NCBI GenBank assembly: GCA_020851785.1
Contig: JADZCC010000013.1
Location: 39,370 to 103,369 of the forward strand
Length of the DNA: 64,000 bases
DNA from: Anaerolineales bacterium
GTDB taxonomy: Bacteria > Chloroflexota > Anaerolineae > Anaerolineales > Villigracilaceae
Reading direction: 5' to 3'
Program-made: the position numbers and the translations under genes
In this document: piece by piece, positions 42,856 through 52,205 of the stretch
Layout: each line of letters opens with the position of its first letter
Position numbering within the stretch: position 1 is the first letter of the stretch
The notes under the pieces: generated by a model
Databases searched by the model: none
Seen by the model: the letters and a program-made list of their open reading frames with translations, nothing else
What the model was told of the DNA's origin: nothing

Positions 42856-43110
42856 CTATCCTGTGCGGCGGCGCGCATTTCCGCGAAGCGGAATATCTGC
42901 AACCAACCTTTGTTCGCGCCCATCTTTTTCCAAGCCAATTTGAATCGTCTCTGGATCAATTTCAATATGCCGGGCAATGGTTTTCAATAAATCGTCTTTG
43001 AGGGCTTCCATTTCTTCCGGGGTTAAATCAGTGCGGTCGTGAATCAAAACCAGCCGTAATCTTTCTTTTGCGCTGGAAGCGCTGCTTCGTTTGCGTGTGA
43101 AGAAGTCCAT
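42856..43110 (-). CDS. minE: Cell-division topological specificity factor MinE
   Basis: 84-residue partner of MinD that stimulates its ATPase and drives oscillation of the Min system. The MinD-binding helix is 'SAKERLRLVLIHDRTDLTPE', followed by 'MEALKDDLLKTIARHIEID' and the topological domain. The ATG at 43110 is chosen because GGAGGAAG lies five bases upstream; it starts two bases after minD ends. Confidence 0.93.
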   Translation of the reverse strand: MDFFTRKRSSASSAKERLRLVLIHDRTDLTPEEMEALKDDLLKTIARHIEIDPETIQIGLEKDGREQRLVADIPLRGNARRRTG

Positions 43111-43112
43111 CG

Positions 43113-43910
43113 CTACTTCCTCCCGGTAATTTTCTGAAGCGCCGACCACAAACCGCCCTGCGGCTCCAAATCCATAAACGGCACATCCTGTCCTTGCAGG
43201 CGCTTGGCGATATTCCTAAACGCCTGTCCTGCGCGGCTTTTCCCATCGGCGGCCACCGGCGCGCCGCGATTGGAGCCGATGATGACGGTTTCATCCTCCG
43301 GCACAATGCCAATCAACTGGATGCCCAACAAATCCAACACGTCTTCCGCCGAAAGCATGTCGTTATTTTTGACCAACGCCGGGTTGAGACGATTCAAAAT
43401 TAAAGCCGGACTGCCTTTTTCTTCCGCCTCCAGAATGCCCACCACGCGGTCGGCGTCGCGCACCGCGCTGACCTCGGGGTTGGTCACGACGAGGACGCGG
43501 TCGGCCGCCGCGATTGAGTTGCGAAAGCCGCGCTCAATTCCCGCGGGCGAGTCAATGATGACAAAGTCGGCGTCGGGGCGCAAGTCGTTGCAGATGCGCA
43601 CCATGTCTGAGGGAGAAACCGCATTCTTGTCGCGGGTTTGCGCGGCGGGGATTAAATATAATTCCGGGTAACGCTTGTCGCGAATCATCGCCTGCTTCAA
43701 CTTGCACCGGCCTTCAATCACATCCACCAGATCGTAGACGATGCGGTTTTCCAGCCCCATGACCACATCCAAATTACGCAGTCCAATATCGCCGTCAATA
43801 CAAACGACGCGTTTGCCATCCATGGCGAGCGCATTGGCCAGGTTGGCCACGGCGGTGGTTTTGCCCACGCCGCCTTTTCCAGAAGTCACGGTGATCACTT
43901 GAGCGGTCAT
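43113..43910 (-). CDS. minD: Septum site-determining ATPase MinD
   Basis: 265-residue deviant-Walker-A ATPase. 'TSGKGGVGKTTAVANLANAL' contains both lysines, followed by 'VVCIDGDIGLRNLDVVMG' and 'VIIDSPAGIERG'. The C-terminus 'GGLWSALQKITG' is the amphipathic membrane-targeting helix. With MinC it blocks Z-ring formation away from mid-cell. It stands between minC and minE in the usual order. Confidence 0.95.
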   Translation of the reverse strand: MTAQVITVTSGKGGVGKTTAVANLANALAMDGKRVVCIDGDIGLRNLDVVMGLENRIVYDLVDVIEGRCKLKQAMIRDKRYPELYLIPAAQTRDKNAVSPSDMVRICNDLRPDADFVIIDSPAGIERGFRNSIAAADRVLVVTNPEVSAVRDADRVVGILEAEEKGSPALILNRLNPALVKNNDMLSAEDVLDLLGIQLIGIVPEDETVIIGSNRGAPVAADGKSRAGQAFRNIAKRLQGQDVPFMDLEPQGGLWSALQKITGRK

Positions 43911-43931
43911 AGCCTATTCCTAAAAAATGAT

Positions 43932-44609
43932 TTAGCCTGTTTGCCAAAGCTCGGCTTGTAAACGGCCTTCCTTGTTAATGCTGGCAATTTCAGGCTTGGG
44001 GTCTTTTTGCGGTTTCAACACGGCGGAAACTTCATCGGCAATTCGCAACTGCGTGGCGGAAAGGTCCAACGCGCAAATCATCGCCGAACGATTGCCGCGA
44101 CAGCCCGCATGAATCATACCGCGAACCCGCCCCCAAACAATTACATTTCCATCCGCAATTATTTCCGCGCCGGGGTTCACGTCGCCAACGACGACGACAT
44201 TGCCGGGAAACTCAACGCGCGTGCCGGAGCGGAGCGTCTTGTTGATAAACAGAGCCGACTCGTCGCTGGCCTCGAGGGTTTGTTTACGCTCTTCCGGGCG
44301 CGGCTTGGAAATTCTGGTAGCCAACCCCAGCAATTGAGCGGTCTGCTCGGTAATGGGCGATTCGCTAATCACCGCCCACAGGGAAACGTTCCGTTCAGAA
44401 AGGAAATCGCGCAAATCCACCAGATCGTTCACTTTGAGAATCTGCGCGCCTACATCCATGGCCAGGCGCGCGCCCTGAAAAAAAGCGGGCTTCTCGTCAA
44501 TTTGGGCCAGCAAGGCCTGCTTTTGTTCGTCCCACGGAGCGTCCGTAAAGGCCGCCAGCAAGCCGTCTCGAATTCCTTTAATTTGCACCAATGCAGTCAG
44601 TTGATTCAT
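43932..44609 (-). CDS. minC: Septum site-determining protein MinC
   Basis: 225-residue FtsZ-polymerisation inhibitor. The N-terminal domain is less conserved; the C-terminal beta-helix begins 'NKTLRSGTRVEFPGNVVVVG' and continues 'VNPGAEIIADGNVIVWGRVR', then 'GMIHAGCRGNRSAMICALDL', the MinD-binding surface. A separate -10 box at 44637-44642 suggests that minCDE-rodA can be transcribed apart from mrdA. Confident assignment. Confidence 0.93.
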   Translation of the reverse strand: MNQLTALVQIKGIRDGLLAAFTDAPWDEQKQALLAQIDEKPAFFQGARLAMDVGAQILKVNDLVDLRDFLSERNVSLWAVISESPITEQTAQLLGLATRISKPRPEERKQTLEASDESALFINKTLRSGTRVEFPGNVVVVGDVNPGAEIIADGNVIVWGRVRGMIHAGCRGNRSAMICALDLSATQLRIADEVSAVLKPQKDPKPEIASINKEGRLQAELWQTG

Positions 44610-44636
44610 CCAGCCATCCGCTTAAAATATTTTTGA

Positions 44637-44642
44637 ATTATA
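44637..44642 (-). promoter_or_regulatory. -10 box upstream of minC
   Basis: On the complement strand TATAAT occurs within CAGGTATAAT, in the 52-base gap between mrdA and minC and 28 bases before the minC start. It would provide an internal promoter for minCDE-rodA. Confidence 0.45.
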
Positions 44643-44661
44643 CCTGAATGAGAAATGGGGC

Positions 44662-46857
44662 TTACTGCCCAAGCGGCTGGTTGCCCTGCGCCAGATCAAT
44701 CGCCTTCAATTCAAAATATCCTTCGATTACTTTTTGAACAATCGGCGCGGCCACGCTGGCGCCTTCGCCGCCGTTATAGGCAAAAGCTACAACGACAATT
44801 TCCGGGTCGTCGTACGGAGCGTAAGCCAGCGTCCAGGCGTGTGTGGGCCAGGCGCCAAAATTACACTTTTCTTTTTTACGAGCCACATCGTCGCAATATT
44901 CGGCGGTGCCGGTCTTGCCCGCCACCGCAATGGGATAGTTATTGAAGATTTTATAGAGCGTGCCAAACGGGGTGGAAGTGACCGCCAGACGCGTTCCGGC
45001 GCGCACTGCGGCAATCGCTTCGGGGCTGATCGTTTTCAATTCATCGGTCAGGCTACAGTATCCGTTATCGCAGGAATAGCCCTTGATCAGCGGCGTGACG
45101 GTTACATCCCATTTCAGGTTCGGGGTAAATGGAGAAATTTGATAACTGCCATCGGCTTCAAAAGGAGTTGTCGCAAAACTTTCCGGGTTAAACCAATACG
45201 GCGAGAGTTTGCCTTCTCCATCCGTCACCTGGCGAATAATGGTCGGTTGCATCAGTTTCCCGTTGTTGGCAATCGTCGCGCCGGACATCAAAACCTGTAA
45301 AGGCGTGGCCAGCACATAGCCCTGCCCCACGCTGGCAATATAGGTATCGCCGGTGGACCAGTTTTCGCCGGTGTTGACGCGCTTCCAGGCTGGCGAAGGG
45401 ATGAGGCCATCCTGCTCGCCAAATAGCTCAATCCCGGAGCGGCGGTTATAACCCAGCGCTTCGGCATACTGCCCCAAACGTTCAATGCCCAACCCACCCT
45501 GCTTAATTTGATCAAAATAACCGCCGCCCAGTTTATAAAAGCAAACGTTGCTGGAAAAGGCGATACATTGCAAAAAGCTGATTGGTCCAAAACCTTCCGG
45601 CTTCTTCTCGTAGATGTGATCCACGAAAGGACGCACGTTCAAGCCGGTACAGGGGTCGTTGGGATTAAACTTTTCGCAAAGCTCCAACTTACCCGGCGCG
45701 TCCACGATTGTACTTAAGTCTATAATGCCTTCATTGAAGGCCCCAGTGGCAGTGGATAGCTTAAATACGGAGCCGGGCGGAAATTCGGCCGAGATGGCGT
45801 TATTCAAAAGCGGCTTGGTGGGGTCCTGGCTTAATTGCTGATAATAATACGCCGGGATAATTCTGGCAAAGCGGTTGTTTTCATAAGTCGGGTAGGAAAC
45901 CATCGCCAGAATCTCGCCCGTCTTTGGGTTCATGGCAATCACCACGCCGCTGGAAATACGGATCTCCCGCAGGTAGGTGTTCCAAAAGCGAATCTCTTCC
46001 TTCAAGGAAGCGTCTGCAATGGCTTGCAGGCGCGTATCAATCGTCAGGTAAATATTATGCCCAGCCACGGGGGCCAAGGGCGCGCTTAAGTTGGAAAGTT
46101 CCTGACCGGCCACATCCACCTTTACAACGCGCGAGCCGTTCCGACCGGCTAAGACGTCCTGCATGGAAGCCTCCACGCCAGAGTAACCAACTTTGTCGCG
46201 GTTAAGCACAAAGCCCAGTTCCTCATATTCCTTTTCCTGCGTGGCAGGAATGGGGCCGAGAAAACCAATCAAATTGGCGGTTAGGGCGCCGGTTGGATAA
46301 TCTCGAATCGGCTCCACCTCCACAGTGACGCCTTCCCAATCCGCGCTTCTTTCCTGAACGGTTCTGGCGATCTCTTCAGAGACGTTGCATTTTATCTTGA
46401 CGGGGCTGTAGGGCGCGAGCGAATCTTGCAGGCCCACCATTTGGGCAATGCCCGGGCCAGGCACACAGGCCGAAAATAGTTTTGCGTTTTCAAGCGATTC
46501 TTCAGTAACCGGCCCGCCCACCGGTACGTCAATTAAATCTGACAGTTCGCGGTAGATGTTTTGAATATCCGCTTCAGAATCCGGCAGGTTGGCGGGCGTG
46601 ATGACAATGTTATAGGAAGCGATGTTGCGGGCCAGGATGTAGCCGTTGCGGTCGTAAATGATGCCGCGCGCGGCGGGCACGCTAACTTTTTCAGTGTAAT
46701 TATCTGTGGCGCGAATGACCCAATTTTGGCCCTGCACCACTTGCAAATAGACCAGGCGCGATAACAGGCCGGTTAATCCGAGGAAGATCGCCGCATACAC
46801 AAAGCCAAGCCGCCAGCGCTCAAAGCGCACAGGATGCGAAGCAGAATTGGAACTCAT
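44662..46857 (-). CDS. mrdA: Penicillin-binding protein 2 (elongasome transpeptidase)
   Basis: 731-residue class B PBP with one N-terminal TM helix (about 15-38), a dimerisation/pedestal domain starting 'TEKVSVPAARGIIYDRNGYI' and a transpeptidase domain with the SxxK box 'PPGSVFKL', the SxN box 'FSSNVC' and 'VAGKTGTAEY' (KTG). It crosslinks peptidoglycan made by RodA. A GGAG site lies in the end of mreD. Longer than E. coli PBP2 (633 residues) because of an insertion between the Ser-box and the KTG region. Confidence 0.93.
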   Translation of the reverse strand: MSSNSASHPVRFERWRLGFVYAAIFLGLTGLLSRLVYLQVVQGQNWVIRATDNYTEKVSVPAARGIIYDRNGYILARNIASYNIVITPANLPDSEADIQNIYRELSDLIDVPVGGPVTEESLENAKLFSACVPGPGIAQMVGLQDSLAPYSPVKIKCNVSEEIARTVQERSADWEGVTVEVEPIRDYPTGALTANLIGFLGPIPATQEKEYEELGFVLNRDKVGYSGVEASMQDVLAGRNGSRVVKVDVAGQELSNLSAPLAPVAGHNIYLTIDTRLQAIADASLKEEIRFWNTYLREIRISSGVVIAMNPKTGEILAMVSYPTYENNRFARIIPAYYYQQLSQDPTKPLLNNAISAEFPPGSVFKLSTATGAFNEGIIDLSTIVDAPGKLELCEKFNPNDPCTGLNVRPFVDHIYEKKPEGFGPISFLQCIAFSSNVCFYKLGGGYFDQIKQGGLGIERLGQYAEALGYNRRSGIELFGEQDGLIPSPAWKRVNTGENWSTGDTYIASVGQGYVLATPLQVLMSGATIANNGKLMQPTIIRQVTDGEGKLSPYWFNPESFATTPFEADGSYQISPFTPNLKWDVTVTPLIKGYSCDNGYCSLTDELKTISPEAIAAVRAGTRLAVTSTPFGTLYKIFNNYPIAVAGKTGTAEYCDDVARKKEKCNFGAWPTHAWTLAYAPYDDPEIVVVAFAYNGGEGASVAAPIVQKVIEGYFELKAIDLAQGNQPLGQ

Positions 46858-46860
46858 TAA

Positions 46861-47355
46861 TTACTCCTCAAGCGGGTAAACCCAACGCGCCAAATCACGA
46901 ATAAACGTATACGTTGGAATGGCAAAAAGCATATTAAGCAACAAACTCGGCAACGTAATCAACCCGGCCACGTCGCTAAAAGGCAGGGGCGCGCCGGAGA
47001 GCCTCAAAGCAACAAAGGAAATCAAATGCGCGATTAACGTGCCTGCAAAAGTTACGCTAAACATGGCCAGCAAAGGCGCCTGCCAGACTCTCTTTCTCAA
47101 AGCCTGGGCCAGATAGACCACCGCCAGATATCCGGGGCTAAGAATCCACCAGGGCATGTGCGACACAAACGCCGTAAACATGCAGGCGACAATGGCCCAA
47201 TGCCAGGCCGATTTAACTTGCTCCTGCAAAGCCCAGGCCGCCAGCACAATCAACATCAAGTCCGCGTAGCCTGCAATTAATTTTACCTGACTAACGATGG
47301 AGGACTGGAGGATGATGGCCAGTAAGAGCACGGGGAAAGCAATCAGATTACGCAT
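46861..47355 (-). CDS. mreD: Rod shape-determining protein MreD
   Basis: 164-residue membrane protein with about five hydrophobic segments and the family N-terminus 'FPVLLLAIILQSSIVSQ', followed by 'ADLMLIVLAAWALQE'. It links MreC to the elongasome. Assignment rests on size, topology and position between mreC and mrdA; the sequence is poorly conserved in this family. Confidence 0.85.
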   Translation of the reverse strand: MRNLIAFPVLLLAIILQSSIVSQVKLIAGYADLMLIVLAAWALQEQVKSAWHWAIVACMFTAFVSHMPWWILSPGYLAVVYLAQALRKRVWQAPLLAMFSVTFAGTLIAHLISFVALRLSGAPLPFSDVAGLITLPSLLLNMLFAIPTYTFIRDLARWVYPLEE

Positions 47356-47368
47356 TCATTAACCCGCG

Positions 47369-48193
47369 CTAGGGTTCCAGCGGAGCAATATCCACCGGGC
47401 GGAAGTTGGTAATCACCAGCACAATGTCCAAACGCGAGAAATCCACCGCCGGTTGAACTGTGGCCTGCTGGAACAATTCAAATTCCAGCGCGCGAAGCGT
47501 CACCACCTGCCCCACAATCAAGTCTGGCGGATACCCTCCGCCCAGCCCAGAGGTGAGAATTAAATCGCTGGGCTTGACGACGGCGTTTTGCGAGATCATA
47601 TCCAGCGAAATGTCGCCGGTGACCGAGCCAAGTAAAACAGCATTGGTATCTGCGTTTTGCAAATAGACATTGACCGCCGAAGCCGGGTCGGTGATTAACT
47701 GCACGCGGGCCGCATCGGCGATGACTGCATCCACGCGCCCCACCAGGCCTTGATTGGTGACGACCGGCATCCCCCGCCGAATATCGTCGTTTGAACCGCG
47801 ATTGATGATGATGTAATGTAAAAACGGGCTTGGGTCGCGGCCGATTACTGCGGCCGCCTTGTAGGAACTCTCTGGATTGGTGCGTGAAAAATCCACCAGC
47901 GCGGCGAGGATTTCAGTTTCGTTCACGCGTTGCTGGAGTTCAATCACCTGCGTTTGCAGGCGGGAGACTTGCGCTTCCAGCTCGGCATTCCGCGCCCGCA
48001 AGGAGACGATATCGCGCGGGGCGGTGAAAAAGTCCTGCATCCCTTGAAAGCGGGAGGCGAACCAGGTTTGGAGTTGAATCAGGCTAAGGTCGAGCCGCTG
48101 GGAAACCGGTCCAAAGAAGCCGCCCAGCGCCAGAATCAAAATACCGCCCACCACTAAAAATATAATCGTTGTTTGCAGAGAACGGGAATTCAT
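47369..48193 (-). CDS. mreC: Rod shape-determining protein MreC
   Basis: 274 residues: one N-terminal TM helix (about 10-30), a coiled coil ('LRARNAELEAQVSRLQTQVI') and the extracytoplasmic beta domain ('AAAVIGRDPSPFLHYIIINR', 'GMPVVTNQGLVGRV', 'SGLGGGYPPDLIVGQVV'). MreC connects cytoplasmic MreB to PBP2/RodA. It lies 44 bases after mreB and 13 before mreD. Confidence 0.95.
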   Translation of the reverse strand: MNSRSLQTTIIFLVVGGILILALGGFFGPVSQRLDLSLIQLQTWFASRFQGMQDFFTAPRDIVSLRARNAELEAQVSRLQTQVIELQQRVNETEILAALVDFSRTNPESSYKAAAVIGRDPSPFLHYIIINRGSNDDIRRGMPVVTNQGLVGRVDAVIADAARVQLITDPASAVNVYLQNADTNAVLLGSVTGDISLDMISQNAVVKPSDLILTSGLGGGYPPDLIVGQVVTLRALEFELFQQATVQPAVDFSRLDIVLVITNFRPVDIAPLEP

Positions 48194-48237
48194 GGCGTTT
48201 AAACTGGCAAAGGCTCCTTCACCAGCATAACATAAAT

Positions 48238-49311
48238 TTATCCGGGGATGTGACGGGTGCTACCGCGTTCAAGTCCCACTAAATAACGTTCCAAGACTGG
48301 CAAGTCTTCAAAGATGATGGCCGCGCCGCGCACCACGCAGGTGAGCGGGTCTTCCGCCACCCAAACGCGCAGTTTCAATTCATCGGTTAGTCTTTCCGCC
48401 AGACCCTGAAGCAATGCGCCGCCCCCGGCCAAACAAATGCCAATGTCCATCAAGTCGGCCACGATTTCGGGCGGGATTTCATCCAGCGCGTCGCGGACAG
48501 TATCCAAAATCACCTGCACGGAGGTAGATAGCGCTTCGCGGATTTCAATGGACGAGACCTCGACTGTTTCGGGTAAACCCGTAACGAGGTTGCGTCCGCG
48601 CACTTCCATCGTCTTTTCCGGTTGTAAAGGATAGGCGGAGCCGATTTGCCATTTCACTTGTTCGGCAATGCCTTCGCCTACCAGCAAATTGTATTTATTA
48701 CGCAAATACTGAACGATGTCTTGATTCATTTCATCGCCAGCCACGCGCAGGGAACGCGAAGCGACCACGCCGCTCATGGACATGACCGCCACTTCGGTGG
48801 TGCCGCCGCCGATATCCACCACCATCGAGCCGCGAATCTCTCCAATTGGCAGGCCAGCCCCGAGCGCGGCCGCGATCGGCTCTTCAATCAACATGGCCTG
48901 ACGCGCGCCGGAGGCCATCACCGCGTCATAAACTGCGCGCTTTTCCACTTCCGTTACGCCGGTGGGCAAACCCACAATCACGCGCGGGCGCGGGAGCGGC
49001 ACCATGCTTTGTTCGTGCACCTTGCCAATGAAATATTCAAGCATCACCTGCGCCACGTCAAACTCGGAGATGACGCCATCGCGAATTGGGCGTACGACCA
49101 TGACGTTGCCGGGCGTGCGCCCGACCATTTCTTTCGCTTCAAGGCCAATCGCCAGCGGCTGACGCAGTTTTTTGTCAACGGTTACCCAGGAAGGTTCATT
49201 GATGACAATCCCCTTTCCGCGAACGTGAACCAGCGTGTTCGCGGTGCCGAGGTCTATCGCAATATCAAGAGAAAAAAGGCCTAACAGCCAGTTGATAGGG
49301 TTGAAGGCCAA
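48238..49311 (-). CDS. mreB: Actin-like cell shape protein MreB (TTG start)
   Basis: 357-residue bacterial actin that positions the elongasome. Nucleotide-binding motifs are 'SLDIAIDLGTANTLVHV' (phosphate 1) and 'MVVDIGGGTTEVAVMSM' (phosphate 2); the membrane-binding N-terminal amphipathic stretch is 'FNPINWLLGLF'. The start codon is TTG at 49311, six bases after AGGAG; no in-frame ATG fits the N-terminus. First gene of the mre/mrd/min cluster, with an extended -10 promoter upstream. Confidence 0.95.
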   Translation of the reverse strand: MAFNPINWLLGLFSLDIAIDLGTANTLVHVRGKGIVINEPSWVTVDKKLRQPLAIGLEAKEMVGRTPGNVMVVRPIRDGVISEFDVAQVMLEYFIGKVHEQSMVPLPRPRVIVGLPTGVTEVEKRAVYDAVMASGARQAMLIEEPIAAALGAGLPIGEIRGSMVVDIGGGTTEVAVMSMSGVVASRSLRVAGDEMNQDIVQYLRNKYNLLVGEGIAEQVKWQIGSAYPLQPEKTMEVRGRNLVTGLPETVEVSSIEIREALSTSVQVILDTVRDALDEIPPEIVADLMDIGICLAGGGALLQGLAERLTDELKLRVWVAEDPLTCVVRGAAIIFEDLPVLERYLVGLERGSTRHIPG

Positions 49312-49360
49312 AATAGGCTCCTATTTAAAATTCTACGCATCATTTCCAATTCGGAAGGAA

Positions 49361-49369
49361 ATTATACCA
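49361..49369 (-). promoter_or_regulatory. Extended -10 promoter of mreB
   Basis: TGGTATAAT on the complement strand is a TG-N extended -10 element, about 50 bases before the TTG start. It should drive the shape operon, divergent from the DegV gene. Confidence 0.6.
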
Positions 49370-49463
49370 TGAGCGCGGCAATCATTTTTTTCATCCCCGC
49401 AATCCCCCATTACGGGTAGAATTGACGCAAGAGCCAGCCCAAAAAACTTTTTTCGGAGAAACC

Positions 49464-50318
49464 ATGTCTAAAATTGCGATTGTGACTGACAGCACTTCAT
49501 ACTTACCCAAGGAATATCTCCAGCAGTATAACCTTTCGATCACCCCATTGATCCTGATCTGGGGCGACGAAACGTTCAACGACGGCGTGGATATTCAGCC
49601 CGGCGAATTTTACACGCGCCTCAAAACCGCCAAGGTTATGCCTTCCACTTCGCAGGCCACGCCCGCGGTCATGCAAGCCGCTTTTCAGCCGCTGGTGGAT
49701 CAGGGCTTTGACGTGCTGGGCGTCTTCATCTCTTCAAAATTATCGGGCACGTTGCAATCCGCTTCGCAGGCGAAAGATTTAATGGGAAGCGCCGGAGATA
49801 AAGTTACGCTGATGGACAGCCTTTCCACCTCGCTGGCGCTGGGGTTCATCACCTTGGCCGCGGCGCGCGCGGCGGCGGGCGGCGCTTCGGTGCAGGAGTG
49901 TATCAAAACTGCCGAACAAGCCAGAGAAAATTCGGGAATCTTCTTTGCAGTAGACACTTTGGAATTTCTTCATCGCGGCGGGCGAATCGGCGGCGCACAG
50001 CGCTTCATCGGTTCGGCGCTCAACCTGAAGCCCATTTTGGGATTGAACGAAGGCAAGGTCGAAGGGATGGATCGCATTCGCACCAAATCCAAGGCGCATG
50101 ATCGCTTGCTGGAATTGGTTGGCGAAAAGGTCGCCGGAAAATCAAACGTTCGGTTGGGTACTTTGCACGCCAACGCTGAGGAGGACGCGCAAAAACTGCT
50201 TGCGCGTGGCGTGGAACAATTCAAGCCGGTTGAATCCATCCTTTCGGAAGTCAGCCCCGTGGTTGGCACGCACACCGGCCCCGGCACGGTGGGCATCGCT
50301 TACAGCTTTGGCGTTTGA
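49464..50318 (+). CDS. DegV family fatty acid-binding protein
   Basis: 284 residues. The ATG at 49464 follows a CGGAG site and begins the family motif 'KIAIVTDSTSYLPKEYLQQY'. Also seen are 'MPSTSQATPAVMQAAFQPL', 'TLEFLHRGGRIGGAQRFIGS' and the C-terminal 'VVGTHTGPGTVGIAY'. DegV/FakB proteins hold a fatty acid for phosphorylation by FakA; whether this one does is inferred. Divergent from mreB. Confidence 0.92.
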   Translation: MSKIAIVTDSTSYLPKEYLQQYNLSITPLILIWGDETFNDGVDIQPGEFYTRLKTAKVMPSTSQATPAVMQAAFQPLVDQGFDVLGVFISSKLSGTLQSASQAKDLMGSAGDKVTLMDSLSTSLALGFITLAAARAAAGGASVQECIKTAEQARENSGIFFAVDTLEFLHRGGRIGGAQRFIGSALNLKPILGLNEGKVEGMDRIRTKSKAHDRLLELVGEKVAGKSNVRLGTLHANAEEDAQKLLARGVEQFKPVESILSEVSPVVGTHTGPGTVGIAYSFGV

Positions 50319-50392
50319 GCGTAGCAAATGTTACGGGTTGGCGGTCCAGTTTCAGTTAAGTCTGGGCCGCCCGCCGCGCAATCCATCCGCTG

Positions 50393-51016
50393 ATGAATTC
50401 AAAAACCCCGCTAGCGATCGGAATCGCCGGAGGCTCTGGCTCTGGAAAAACCACCGTCGCCAATGAAATCCTCAAACGCGTCGGGCGCGAGCGCATCGCC
50501 TACCTGCAACAGGATTCGTACTATCGAGATTTATCCGCCCTGCCTTCCACGCGCCACGCGGAACTTAATTTTGATCATCCAGACTCGCTGGAAACCGAAC
50601 TGCTGATTGAGCACATCGCGGCGTTACGGAACTGGAAGCCGGTTGCCGTTCCAATTTACGATTTCACTACTGATAGACGCACCGCCGAAACCTTTACGGT
50701 TTACCCCAGCAATGTGATTTTAGTGGAAGGCATTTTGATTTTCGTCTATCCTGAATTACGCAAATGGTTTGACGTGAAGATTTTTGTGGACACCGACGCG
50801 GACTTGCGCTTCATTCGACGTTTGCACCGCGACCTGACCGAACGAGGCCGCTCCACAGAGTCGGTCATTCAGCAATATCAAAATACCGTGCGCCCCATGC
50901 ACCTGGAATTTGTCGAACCTTCCAAGCGCTATGCCGATGTGATTATCCCCGAAGGCGGGCATAATACCGCCGCGTTGGATATGGTGGTAGCGCGCATCGA
51001 ATCGTTGTTACAATAA
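50393..51016 (+). CDS. udk: Uridine kinase
   Basis: 207-residue P-loop kinase phosphorylating uridine and cytidine with ATP or GTP (pyrimidine salvage). Walker A 'IAGGSGSGKTTVANEI' is followed by 'LQQDSYYRDLSALP', 'NFDHPDSLETELL', 'VPIYDFTTDRR' and 'VILVEGILIF', the typical Udk order. The cytidylate-region 'RRLHRDLTERGRS' is present. Length is normal. Confidence 0.95.
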   Translation: MNSKTPLAIGIAGGSGSGKTTVANEILKRVGRERIAYLQQDSYYRDLSALPSTRHAELNFDHPDSLETELLIEHIAALRNWKPVAVPIYDFTTDRRTAETFTVYPSNVILVEGILIFVYPELRKWFDVKIFVDTDADLRFIRRLHRDLTERGRSTESVIQQYQNTVRPMHLEFVEPSKRYADVIIPEGGHNTAALDMVVARIESLLQ

Positions 51017-51037
51017 ACTTAGATCAAGGAGATCACG

Positions 51038-51533
<496 letters not shown>

Positions 51534-51547
<14 letters not shown>

Positions 51548-52163
51548 TTCGGCCGAAAAAAAGGTTGAAGATCGAAGGGTAGAGATTGAAAGTGGAAAGT
51601 TGCAGGGTAAATCCAAACCTGCAATTTGGACAAATCTCCTTCGGCTCCTTGCGCTTCTCGCGGTCGTTGGCATTACCGTTTACATTTACAGCATCCGCGA
51701 CCGCGTGGAGGAATTTTCCACGTATGGCTATCCGGGCATTTTCCTGATTATGCTCGTGGCCAACGCCACCATCATCCTACCGGCGCCGGGCGTGGCGATT
51801 GTCTTTGCGATGGGAAGCATCTTCAACCCTGTGGGCGTGGCCTTCGCCGCCGGAGCCGGGGGCGCGCTGGGCGAACTGACCGGTTATCTGGCTGGCTATA
51901 GCGGGCAGGCGATGGTTGAGAATACAAAAGTTTACGACCGAATCTACCCGTGGGTCAAAAAATATGGCGCGTGGGTCATCCTCATCCTTTCGGCCATCCC
52001 CAACCCATTTTTTGACTTGGCGGGCATGGCGGCGGGAATTTCAAAAATTCCGCTGTGGCAATTCCTGCTGGCCTGCTGGGTTGGACAAACCATCAAAATG
52101 GCGCTGTTCGCCTATGCTGGTTATCATTCCATTGACTGGATGATGAACTTTTATAGCTCGTAA
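51534..52163 (+). CDS. VTT-domain (DedA/TVP38-like) membrane protein
   Basis: About 209 residues. A charged N-terminus is followed by a VTT domain: '[19 protein letters not shown]', '[20 protein letters not shown]', '[16 protein letters not shown]' and '[14 protein letters not shown]', with about five hydrophobic segments. Family members act as lipid scramblases/transporters. No ATG exists before the domain; the TTG at 51534 is used here but a later TTG is possible. The N-terminal 30 residues come from repeat-like DNA (51560-51624). Followed by a terminator. Confidence 0.8.
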
Positions 52164-52172
52164 CGTTAACCA

Positions 52173-52204
52173 AAAAACGGGATTGTTTGCACAATCCCGT
52201 TTTT
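52173..52204. terminator. Bidirectional terminator between VTT gene and rluB
   Basis: AAAAACGGGATTGT (52173-52186) pairs with ACAATCCCGTTTTT (52191-52204), 14 bases, around a four-base loop. It has A-rich and T-rich ends on each strand and serves the convergent genes on both sides. Confidence 0.9.
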
Positions 52205-52205
52205 A

